Shown: positions 1 through 6,324 of the stretch, piece after piece
Position numbering within the stretch: position 1 is the stretch's first letter
Layout: the number at the start of each line of letters is the position of its first letter
Assembly: GCA_007118075.1 (NCBI GenBank)
Contig: SKSH01000097.1
Coordinates: forward strand, 1 to 7,744
Reading direction: 5' to 3'
From: Halobacteriales archaeon
GTDB taxonomy: Archaea; Halobacteriota; Halobacteria; Halobacteriales; SKSH01
Length of the DNA stretch: 7,744 nucleotides
Notes under the pieces: model-generated
Seen by the model: only the letters and a program-made list of their open reading frames with translations
What the model was told of the DNA's origin: nothing
The model's database searches: none
Made by a program: the position numbers and the translations under genes

Positions 1-252
1 GAGACCCTCTCAGATCACCAGCGACCGAAGGTCAGATTCCGCTCATTTGATGATTCAGCCATCCGGGCACAGCTTCAGTGTTTCATCACACATCCAGCGA
101 GACGTGGTGAGGCCACCGATGCACTCATTCGAGAGATTGATCGGACGTTCAAGGAGGCTGGTGTCAAGATCCCCTTCCCACAACGAGAGCTCACGTTCTT
201 CGAGGCAGGTAACACGATTACGGTCGAGGAGTCTGCTCGCCAAAACGATTAG
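1..252 (+). CDS. MscS-family mechanosensitive ion channel, C-terminal fragment
   Basis: Frame 1 is open from the first base to a TAG at 250-252 and gives the last 83 residues of a protein whose start lies left of the window. The fragment resembles the cytoplasmic C-terminal domain of MscS channels. It has a strand region with 'RSFDDSAI' (residues 14-21 of the fragment), then a helix 'ALIREIDRTFKEAG' (about 44-57), then the hallmark 'IPFPQREL' (about 60-67), matching the family's 'GIEIPFPQRDL'. These channels open when membrane tension rises and release solutes during hypo-osmotic shock, a sensible function for a halophile. A tail of about 16 residues follows the conserved end. The gene converges on the CoA-binding protein gene and their stop codons overlap. 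Transmembrane and pore segments are not visible, so the MscS subtype cannot be assigned. Confidence 0.82.
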   Translation, partial: ETLSDHQRPKVRFRSFDDSAIRAQLQCFITHPARRGEATDALIREIDRTFKEAGVKIPFPQRELTFFEAGNTITVEESARQND

Positions 253-659
253 GAGAACAGCTCTCCGTGCACCACCTTGATGCAACGGTCTTGCACGACC
301 TCGATTCCCGCATCCTCAGCGCGTTGGACTGCATCGTCGTCATGGATTCCGAGTTGGAGCCAGATCACCTCGACATCGCCTCGTTCAATTGCCGCATCAA
401 CGATGTTCGACACCTCGTCGCTCGGTCGAAACACATCGAGGAGCTTGATCGGTCCAGGAACCTCTTCCAAGGAGTTATAAGCGGTTTCGCCGAGGACTGT
501 TTCGGCGAATGGATTGATCGGGTCGAGCGTGTAGCCCTGCCGCTGGAGGTACGCTGGGACGTCGTGGGCGGCCTTTCCGGGGCTCGTTGATGCACCGATG
601 ACGACGATCCGATCGATCGAGAGCCGTTCACGGAGTATCGCCTTATCTTCAATCGGCAT
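249..659 (-). CDS. Small CoA-binding domain protein (YccU-like, CoA_binding_2 type)
   Basis: This is a complete 136-residue protein made of a single Rossmann-like CoA-binding domain, the usual length for the stand-alone YccU family. The nucleotide loop is 'VIGASTSPGKAAH' (20-32), followed by 'DPINP' (46-50), 'DVFRPSDEV' (75-83), 'IWLQLGI' (99-105) and 'DRCIK' (124-128) with Cys126. Relatives are known from structures to bind coenzyme A, but their cellular role is not settled and no catalytic domain such as an acyl-CoA synthetase is attached. The ATG lies 3 nt after the aglF stop and has a GGAG motif 6 nt upstream inside aglF, so the two genes are almost certainly one transcript with coupled translation. 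It overlaps the convergent MscS stop codon. The family call is firm; the function is open, for example a CoA or acyl-CoA sensor. Confidence 0.88.
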   Translation of the reverse strand: MPIEDKAILRERLSIDRIVVIGASTSPGKAAHDVPAYLQRQGYTLDPINPFAETVLGETAYNSLEEVPGPIKLLDVFRPSDEVSNIVDAAIERGDVEVIWLQLGIHDDDAVQRAEDAGIEVVQDRCIKVVHGELFS

Positions 660-662
660 CGG

Positions 663-1397
663 TCACTCCGTAGTCGTTGCAGATTCAGTCTCGGTGAGAC
701 GACGCTCTGCTTCATCACGGTCCTCTGGATAGCCGACATCGATGCGCCATCCCTCCATCCGGATTGCATCGATTGTCCGGCCAGAATGGATGAGTAGATC
801 GATCGCCTCTGAGAGTTCGAATTCGCCTCGATTCGATGGCTGAACGAGGTGGCAGGCGTGGAAGATAGCCGGGGTGAAGGTGTAAAACCCCGTCATGACC
901 AGATTGGTTGGTGGTTCCTCGGGTTTCTCGATGACCTCGATGATCTCACCGTACTCGTTCGTGTCACAGACTCCATACCTCGATGCCTCCTCCCATGGCA
1001 CCTCTTCGACGAGGAACGCAGCATCGGCACGATCCTCGAATTGGCGATTGATGACATCGCCAAGATTCGCCTGGAAGATGTTGTCACCGAGGATCAACAT
1101 GAAGTCGTCTGTGATGTGCTCCTCGACGGTCAACAAGGCATGTGCCAGGCCGAGCTGTTCACGTTGATGGGTGTAGGTGATCGGGACGTCTCGGTACGAA
1201 TCACCGAAGAAGCCGATGATCTGCTCCTTCTCGTAGCCAACGACAACGTAGAGCTCGTCTGCGCCAAGCTCGATGAGATTGTCAAAGCAGTGGGTCAAGA
1301 TCGGTTTGCCGGCAACCTCAACCAAGCCCTTGGGCTTATCGTCGGTGAGCGGTCGGAGCCGCGTGCCCTTGCCCGCGGCGAGTACCACAGCTTGCAT
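663..1397 (-). CDS. aglF: AglF-like UTP--glucose-1-phosphate uridylyltransferase
   Basis: This protein is a nucleotidyltransferase of the GT-A sugar-nucleotide pyrophosphorylase family, 244 residues from the chosen ATG. It is expected to make UDP-glucose (or a related NDP-sugar) from sugar-1-phosphate and NTP in the cytoplasm. The signature loop 'LAAGKGTRLRPLT' is at 6-18, followed by 'KPKGLVEV' with Lys23. The 'LGDN' metal and sugar-nucleotide motif is at 103-106, 'EKP' at 157-159, and a C-terminal 'GWRIDVGYPED' follows. The sequence closely resembles Haloferax volcanii AglF, which supplies UDP-glucose for glucuronate synthesis in S-layer N-glycosylation. The divergent neighbour is an AglM-like dehydrogenase, the next step of that route. 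The ATG at 1395-1397 is chosen because family members begin right at the Rossmann strand (MQAVVLAAG). An in-frame TTG at 1422-1424, 9 codons upstream, has a much better SD and may be the true start. Thymidylyltransferase activity is the main alternative. Confidence 0.9.
   Translation of the reverse strand: MQAVVLAAGKGTRLRPLTDDKPKGLVEVAGKPILTHCFDNLIELGADELYVVVGYEKEQIIGFFGDSYRDVPITYTHQREQLGLAHALLTVEEHITDDFMLILGDNIFQANLGDVINRQFEDRADAAFLVEEVPWEEASRYGVCDTNEYGEIIEVIEKPEEPPTNLVMTGFYTFTPAIFHACHLVQPSNRGEFELSEAIDLLIHSGRTIDAIRMEGWRIDVGYPEDRDEAERRLTETESATTTE
666..669 (-). promoter_or_regulatory. Shine-Dalgarno motif for the CoA-binding protein gene
   Basis: On the minus strand GGAG sits 6 nt before the ATG at 657-659 and lies within the last codons of aglF. 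This is good spacing for the archaeal anti-SD and supports this start codon as an internal operon cistron translated with aglF. Confidence 0.55.
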
Positions 1398-1431
1398 ACC
1401 CTCTGCAAGGCCGAGGTCACACAAAGATGTT

Positions 1432-1438
1432 CCTCCCC
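1432..1438 (-). promoter_or_regulatory. Strong Shine-Dalgarno sequence upstream of the alternative TTG start of aglF
   Basis: The minus strand reads GGGGAGG, a strong match to archaeal anti-SD. It stands 7 nt before an in-frame TTG at 1422-1424 that would add the 9 residues MCDLGLAEG to AglF. It is about 34 nt from the ATG at 1395-1397, too far to serve it. The ATG itself has only a GAGG two bases upstream, too close to function as an SD. The element therefore argues for the upstream start, against the family's usual N-terminus. Confidence 0.45.
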
Positions 1439-1469
1439 TAATCAGTGGCTTCAGGTAACCGACGGTCCC

Positions 1470-1476
1470 TTATGAG
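1470..1476. promoter_or_regulatory. Candidate TATA element shared by divergent aglF and aglM
   Basis: The A/T-rich TTATGAG on the + strand is centred about 28 nt before the aglM ATG, where a haloarchaeal TATA box would lie for a leaderless or nearly leaderless transcript. Read on the minus strand as CTCATAA, the same spot would place a start site near 1445, giving aglF a short leader that includes the GGGGAGG at 1432-1438. No second clear TATA box is visible in 1398-1500, although minus-strand TGATTA at 1438-1443 is a weaker option for aglF. The call rests on position and composition only. Confidence 0.35.
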
Positions 1477-1500
1477 AGCAGGACCTCTCCTCATGCAATA

Positions 1501-2811
1501 ATGGCGGATGAACGATTCGTATCGGTAGTTGGGAGCGGCTATGTCGGTACTACCCTTGCAGCCGGGCTTGCCGACATCGGCCACAATGTGGTGACAATCG
1601 ATGTCGACGAATCGGTTGTCGATTCGATCAATGCCGGACGCTCTCCGATCAGTGAACCGGGCCTTGAGGAACTGCTCGAGATCCACGTTGGTGACCGACT
1701 TCGGGCAACGACCGAGCACACTGCCTTGACCGAGGGTTCGATCACGTTCCTCGCAGTGGATACCCCTGCTCGTGATGACGGCTCGCTCGATCCAACGGCA
1801 TTGCTCGCCGCGACCGAGGATGTCGGTGAAGCACTTGCGGACCAATCAGGGCACCATCTCGTGGTCGTCAAGTCCACGGTGCTTCCAGATCTCGTCGAGG
1901 ATGAGCTTATTCCGACGCTCGTGGAGGCGAGTGGCCGGGTGATCGATGATGATCTCGATATCGCCATCAATCCTGAGTTTCTCCGTGAAGGCACGGCCGT
2001 CACTGATCTGCTCAATCCCGAACGGATCGTTATCGGAGCGAATACTCAACGAGCTGGAGATCTACTCGAATCTCTTTACGAACCGCTCATCGAGGTAAGT
2101 AAGGCGGCGGTCTTTCACACCGGACGTCGCGAGGCATCGATGATCAAGTACGCAAACAACGCATACCTCGCGACAAAGTTGAGCTTCATCAACGACCTCG
2201 GTGGGCTTTGCAAGAGTTATGGTGTCGACACCTACGAGGTCGCCGAGGCCCTCGGCCTAGACGGCCGGATCGAGGGACGTTACCTCGGTGCCGGGCTCGG
2301 ATGGGGTGGGAGTTGTCTTCCGAAGGATACCGCAGCACTCCGATGGGCCGCAGCCAGCCGTGGACATCCGTTGACCATGGTTGAGGCCGCAATCGAGGTC
2401 AACGAACGACAACCCGATCGGCTGCTCGCCCTCCTCAGAGACCGCGTCGAAGTGGATGGAGAACGGGTGGCTGTACTAGGTTTGGCATTCAAGGCCGGCA
2501 CCGACGATATCCGGAACACGCGAGCATTGCCGGTCATCGATGGACTCACCGAGCTTGGAGCAACGGTCGCTGCATACGATCCGAACGAGGGGGCGACCGC
2601 CGCCATGACTGACACACGGCCTGAGGTAACCTTCTGTGAGTCTGCTCTCGAGGCACTCGATGGTGCAGTCGCCGCCTGTGTGGTGACCGATTGGCCTGAA
2701 TTCGCCGAACTCACCGATGAGTTTGAAGTGATGGCAAACCCCCTGATTATCGACGGCCGTCGGATTGTCGAACCACGTGACGGCATCGAGTACGTCGGCC
2801 TCAGTTGGTGA
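1501..2811 (+). CDS. aglM: UDP-glucose 6-dehydrogenase, AglM-like
   Basis: This protein is a 436-residue member of the UDP-glucose/GDP-mannose dehydrogenase family. It would oxidise UDP-glucose to UDP-glucuronate using two NAD+ in the cytoplasm. The N-terminal NAD-binding loop is 'VVGSGYVG' (9-16), with the strand-ending acidic 'TIDVDE'. 'NPEFLREGTAV' (157-167) and 'MIKYANN' with Lys216 (214-220) belong to the catalytic core. 'GWGGSCLPKD' (267-276) carries the catalytic Cys272. The C-terminal UDP-binding domain starts near 'VAVLGLAFKAGTDDIRNTRALPVI' and ends with 'IIDGRR'. Overall similarity to Haloferax AglM is strong. It stands divergent to aglF, the preceding step, and the two probably share a control region. 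The ATG is at most a short distance from the predicted transcript start and has no SD, consistent with leaderless translation. A UDP-ManNAc or UDP-GlcNAc dehydrogenase is a less likely alternative. It converges on the nfeD gene with a 15-nt gap. Confidence 0.92.
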   Translation: MADERFVSVVGSGYVGTTLAAGLADIGHNVVTIDVDESVVDSINAGRSPISEPGLEELLEIHVGDRLRATTEHTALTEGSITFLAVDTPARDDGSLDPTALLAATEDVGEALADQSGHHLVVVKSTVLPDLVEDELIPTLVEASGRVIDDDLDIAINPEFLREGTAVTDLLNPERIVIGANTQRAGDLLESLYEPLIEVSKAAVFHTGRREASMIKYANNAYLATKLSFINDLGGLCKSYGVDTYEVAEALGLDGRIEGRYLGAGLGWGGSCLPKDTAALRWAAASRGHPLTMVEAAIEVNERQPDRLLALLRDRVEVDGERVAVLGLAFKAGTDDIRNTRALPVIDGLTELGATVAAYDPNEGATAAMTDTRPEVTFCESALEALDGAVAACVVTDWPEFAELTDEFEVMANPLIIDGRRIVEPRDGIEYVGLSW

Positions 2812-2826
2812 CCATCAGCGATCCGC

Positions 2827-3429
2827 TTACCGCAACCGGTTCACGAGTGATACCAGGTCATGGACCACCTTCCACCCCTTCTGTTGCTCTTCGGCTTGCT
2901 CCTTCGCGATGGCAACCTCGTCCACCTCATTGGGACGAGCGACGGTCAACACGTTCCCCCCACCCGGTGAGATGACCACCGCCTCTTCACCCTCGGGGAT
3001 GGTGCCTGATTCGGTCCGACACCGGTAGTGTGGATCGAAGCCACCTCGTTGGATCGTGATCTCGCCCGTTCGTGGGGTGGCCTCCATCGTAATCTTCCCG
3101 CGACGACCGACGAGGCTCGCCGCACTTGATGTCTGTGCTGGTGCCCGCGACCGGGGGAATTCAACGTAGCGATAGATGTAGAAGAGGAGGAAACCAATCA
3201 CTGGAATCGAGGCTGCGAGGACCAACAGCGTCGAATCTGGCTGTACGAGGATTCCGATGAGCCCCGCGATGGAGACGACCAATCCAACGATGACGAGGTT
3301 GGGATCGCCGAAGACACCGGTCATCGTCAGTAAGATCCCGATGACGATGACGACGAATGCCACGTCGTGAGCGGCGACCTGCGCGATGGACTCAGGGCCG
3401 ACAACGGCCAAACTATAGAGCGCTCCCAT
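2827..3429 (-). CDS. NfeD-like membrane protein with C-terminal OB-fold domain
   Basis: This 200-residue protein has three hydrophobic segments near 22-40, 44-62 and 67-86. A linker (about 90-104) leads to a soluble NfeD-type OB-fold domain at about 104-166. The domain is marked by 'SLVGRRGKITMEATPRTGEI' (105-124), 'GGFDPHYRCR' (129-138) and 'GTIPEGEEAVVISPGGGNVLTVAR' (142-165), the style typical of haloarchaeal NfeD proteins. A charged, Gln/Glu-rich helix follows (168-188). NfeD proteins usually partner with stomatin/SPFH proteins in membrane microdomains. The N-terminal ClpP-like protease domain of long NfeD forms is absent here. No stomatin gene is adjacent, which is unusual. The gene lies 45 nt downstream of aconitase on the same strand and could be read from its transcript or from its own promoter. 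The family call is good; the cellular role is not known. Confidence 0.82.
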   Translation of the reverse strand: MGALYSLAVVGPESIAQVAAHDVAFVVIVIGILLTMTGVFGDPNLVIVGLVVSIAGLIGILVQPDSTLLVLAASIPVIGFLLFYIYRYVEFPRSRAPAQTSSAASLVGRRGKITMEATPRTGEITIQRGGFDPHYRCRTESGTIPEGEEAVVISPGGGNVLTVARPNEVDEVAIAKEQAEEQQKGWKVVHDLVSLVNRLR

Positions 3430-3474
3430 CGTCAGGACACTACCGGGGCTATCCTCTTGAGCACTCTGCCGGGT

Positions 3475-6270
3475 TCAAGCAGCTTTGGTGAGGAGCTCTC
3501 GAAGCACCTTGTGAAGGACACCACCGTGTTCGAGGTACTCGATGCCGGTCTCGGTTGGGATCTTCGCCTCGGTGGTGAAGGTGACCTGGCTCCCGTCGTC
3601 GCGGGTGGCGGTCACCTCGATCGTTCGGTCCTCGCGGAGTCCTGCCGATGGCAGGGTGAGCTCGTATGTCTCCGTTCCGTCGAGGCCGAGTTCCTCCCAA
3701 CCTTGTCCGTCGGTGAATGCCAGAGGCAACACACCCATACCCAGGAGATTGTCCCGGAAGATACGCTCATAGCTCTTGGCGATCAACGCCTTGACTCCAA
3801 GGAGTTTCGTCCCCTTCGCTGCCCAGTCACGGCTCGATCCCGTGCCAAACTCTTCACCGGCCATGACCACCAGTGGGACGTCTTCGGCTCTGTAGCGTTC
3901 GCTTGCCTCGAAGACCGTGCTCTCCTCTCCGCTTGGGTGGTGCACCGTGTGTCCACCCTCGATACCGTCGAGCATTTCGTTGATCATACGGACGTTAGCG
4001 AACGTACCTCGCATCATGACCTCGTGGTTGCCACGGCGAGCACCATAGGTGTTGAACTCGTGTGGCTCCACGCCGTGTTCCATGAGCCATTGACCTGCTG
4101 GTAACGACGAACTGAACGGTCCGGCTGGGCTGATATGGTCGGTCGTAACGGTATCGCCCAGCAACAGCAGACATCTGGCATCCGCAGTGTCGGCGACCCC
4201 TGGTGCCTCCTCTGGGAAGTCGACAAAGAATGGGGGTTCGCGGATATAGGTGGATTCGTTGTCCCACTCATAGACATCACCGGTTGGGGCATCGAGGGCC
4301 TCCCAGCGATGATCACCAGTGAACACGTCGGCATACTTCTCCCTGAACATCGATGGATCGAGACTGGTCTCGAGAAACTCACGGACCTCTGATGAACTCG
4401 GCCAGAGATCTTCAAGGTATACTCCCTCTCCGTCGGAATCGTACCCGATTGGATTTTCGGTGAGGTCGATATCCATCCGTCCAGCGAGTCCGTAGGCAAC
4501 CACCAGCGGTGGGCTTGCGAGGTAGTTCGCTCGAATCTTCGGATGGATACGTGCCTCGAAGTTACGGTTACCCGAGAGGACGCTCGTCGTCCACAGTTCG
4601 TGCTCGTCGATGGCCGCCTCGATCGGTTCCGGAAGCGGACCGGCGTTGCCGATGCAGGTTGTACACCCGTAGCCAACGACATGGTAGCCGAGGTCTTCGA
4701 GGTACGGTAAGAGGCCCGAAGCCTCGAGGTACTCGGTGACCACCTTGCTCCCTGGTGCGAGGCTGGTCTTGACGTGTGCGGGTACGTCGAGTCCACGCTC
4801 GACGGCGTTTCTCGCGAGCAAGCCCGCTGCGATCATCACGCTCGGATTCGACGTGTTCGTACAGCTCGTGATCGCGCTGACGACGACGCTCCCGTGGTCG
4901 ATCTCAGAGACTTCACCGTCGACCTCAACTTCGATTCGATTTGAGAGTCTTCCGAGATCCGGTGCCTTTTCGACGGCTACCTGTCCCCCGTTTTTAGCCT
5001 CGGGTGGGGCAGGAGCGCCGTTTTCATACCAGCGTTCGAGTGCCTCCTCATCGGCCGCCTCAACCGAGTGTGGGAAGGCATCGGCCAGCAAGTCACGAAA
5101 GTGGGTATCCATCGTTTCCATCGCCACTCGGTCGTGAGGTCGTTTCGGCCCAGCCAGACTCGGGGTTACCGTCGAGAGGTCGAGCTCGACGACCTCGGTG
5201 AAGTCTGGTGACTGCTCACCGAAGAGCCCCTGTGCCTCGAGGTAGGTCTGGACAAGCTCGACATGTGATTCGTCACGACCGGTGAAACGGAGGTACTCGA
5301 GGGTTGCCTCGTCGACCGGGAAGAAGCTGATCGTTGAACCCTGTTCGGGTGCCATGTTAGCAATGGTGGCGCGATCCTCTACTGATAACGTTGCCACCCC
5401 CGGCCCAAAGAACTCGACAAACCGGTCGACCACACCGACCTCTCGAAGCATCTCGGTGATGTGTAAGACGAGATCCGTTGCGGTCGCACCCTCGGGTAGT
5501 TCACCTGTCAGCTTGACACCGACGACCTCCGGTAGCGTCATCGTGATTGGCTGACCAAGCATGGCTGCTTCGGCTTCGATACCGCCGACACCCCAGCCAA
5601 GCACACCGATCCCGCCGATCATCGGTGTGTGACTATCGGTTCCGACGAGTGTGTCAGGGAGTAGCCACCGATCGCCGTCGATATCGCGATCGTGGACGAC
5701 CTGACCGAGGTACTCAAGATTCACCTGGTGAACGATTCCTGTCCCTGGCGGGACGACCTCGAATCCATCGAATGCCTGTTGCGCCCATTTGAGCGCACGG
5801 TACCGTTCACCGTTACGCTCGTACTCGAGTTCTACGTTGCGATCGAACGCCTCGTTAGAACCGAAGTAGTCCACCTGGACGCTGTGATCGATGACGAGGT
5901 CGATCGGGATCTCTGGTTCGACCAGAGACGGATCGTGGCCGGCTCGATCGACAGCCGAACGCATCGCGGCGAGATCGACCACCGCTGGGACTCCCGTAAG
6001 GTCCTGGAGGACCACGCGAGATGGGGTGAATGGAACCTCGACGTCTGGCACTTCGGGTTCCCACGATGCGGCAGCTGCGATATCTCCGGCGGTGATACGC
6101 TCGCCGTCTGTTTGGCGGATGACCGATTCTAGCAGCACGCGGATGCTCACTGGTAGGCGGTCAAGTTCGCACAGTCCTGCCTCTTCTAGGGACGTCAGAT
6201 CGGCATAACGATATGAAGTACCGTCAACCTCGATGGTCTCGATTGCCGAATCCGGTTCAAAACCTTCCAT
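3475..6270 (-). CDS. acnA: Aconitate hydratase (AcnA/IRP1 type)
   Basis: This is a full-length 931-residue aconitase that interconverts citrate and isocitrate in the TCA cycle using a [4Fe-4S] cluster. The three cluster ligands are visible: Cys470 in 'SCTNTSNP' and Cys536 and Cys539 in 'GYGCTTCIGN'. Other landmarks are 'DLTGVPAVVDLAAMRSA' (90-106), 'LVGTDSHTPMIGGIGVLGWG' (208-227), 'DTVTTDHISPAG' (706-717), 'YGARRGNHEVMMRGTFAN' (742-759) and the swivel-domain 'EEFGTGSSRDWAAKG' (806-820) with the active-site Ser/Arg region. Length and domain order fit the AcnA/IRP1 class rather than AcnB or the split archaeal aconitase-X or isopropylmalate isomerase forms. Composition is strongly acidic with very few lysines, as in halophiles. 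The ATG is chosen because the N-terminal 'EVDGTSYRYADLTSLEE' aligns with the family start. No SD is seen and a leaderless message is likely. 2-methylcitrate dehydratase AcnD is a minor alternative. Confidence 0.96.
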   Translation of the reverse strand: MEGFEPDSAIETIEVDGTSYRYADLTSLEEAGLCELDRLPVSIRVLLESVIRQTDGERITAGDIAAAASWEPEVPDVEVPFTPSRVVLQDLTGVPAVVDLAAMRSAVDRAGHDPSLVEPEIPIDLVIDHSVQVDYFGSNEAFDRNVELEYERNGERYRALKWAQQAFDGFEVVPPGTGIVHQVNLEYLGQVVHDRDIDGDRWLLPDTLVGTDSHTPMIGGIGVLGWGVGGIEAEAAMLGQPITMTLPEVVGVKLTGELPEGATATDLVLHITEMLREVGVVDRFVEFFGPGVATLSVEDRATIANMAPEQGSTISFFPVDEATLEYLRFTGRDESHVELVQTYLEAQGLFGEQSPDFTEVVELDLSTVTPSLAGPKRPHDRVAMETMDTHFRDLLADAFPHSVEAADEEALERWYENGAPAPPEAKNGGQVAVEKAPDLGRLSNRIEVEVDGEVSEIDHGSVVVSAITSCTNTSNPSVMIAAGLLARNAVERGLDVPAHVKTSLAPGSKVVTEYLEASGLLPYLEDLGYHVVGYGCTTCIGNAGPLPEPIEAAIDEHELWTTSVLSGNRNFEARIHPKIRANYLASPPLVVAYGLAGRMDIDLTENPIGYDSDGEGVYLEDLWPSSSEVREFLETSLDPSMFREKYADVFTGDHRWEALDAPTGDVYEWDNESTYIREPPFFVDFPEEAPGVADTADARCLLLLGDTVTTDHISPAGPFSSSLPAGQWLMEHGVEPHEFNTYGARRGNHEVMMRGTFANVRMINEMLDGIEGGHTVHHPSGEESTVFEASERYRAEDVPLVVMAGEEFGTGSSRDWAAKGTKLLGVKALIAKSYERIFRDNLLGMGVLPLAFTDGQGWEELGLDGTETYELTLPSAGLREDRTIEVTATRDDGSQVTFTTEAKIPTETGIEYLEHGGVLHKVLRELLTKAA

Positions 6271-6290
6271 ATGAATTAGTTAGCCGTACC

Positions 6291-6312
6291 CACAATTGAG
6301 TGTTCTCAAGTG
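6291..6312. promoter_or_regulatory. Inverted repeat in the acnA upstream region
   Basis: The 54-bp gap 6271-6324 holds a perfect 5-bp inverted repeat, TTGAG (6296-6300), loop TGTT, CTCAA (6305-6309). CAC (6291-6293) and GTG (6310-6312) lengthen the stem if two A residues are bulged. On the minus strand it spans roughly 21-42 nt before the acnA ATG. It thus covers the place where TATA and BRE would sit for a leaderless transcript, and it begins 13 nt after the stop of the upstream membrane-protein gene. It could be an operator for acnA or a weak terminator hairpin; it has no T-tract. The repeat itself is seen directly; either role is inference. Confidence 0.35.
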
Positions 6313-6324
6313 ACCCCGGCAAAC

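Noticed and set aside
849..1475. Long + strand reading frame (208 codons) opposite aglF
   Set aside because: It lies antisense to a clearly conserved nucleotidyltransferase, its translation shows no recognisable motif, and long antisense frames are common in such codon-biased DNA.
1438..1845. 135-codon minus-strand frame over the aglF-aglM gap and the 5' part of aglM
   Set aside because: It covers the conserved AglM NAD-binding region antisense, has no recognisable motif, and has no independent start signal.
2812..2826. Terminator between convergent aglM and the nfeD-like gene
   Set aside because: The gap is only 15 nt, with no T-tract or hairpin.
3430..3474. Possible terminator between acnA and the nfeD-like gene
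   Set aside because: There are only imperfect CCGG-flanked pairings and no T-rich tract, so an archaeal terminator cannot be supported.
3367..4104. Long + strand reading frame (245 codons) over the start of the nfeD gene and the end of acnA
   Set aside because: It is antisense to two well-supported genes and has no recognisable domain. A shadow frame is the simplest explanation.
4014..4796. 260-codon minus-strand frame inside acnA
   Set aside because: It overlaps aconitase in another frame of the same strand, where the aconitase frame holds the cluster cysteines. Its Ser/Arg-rich composition is typical of an out-of-frame read.
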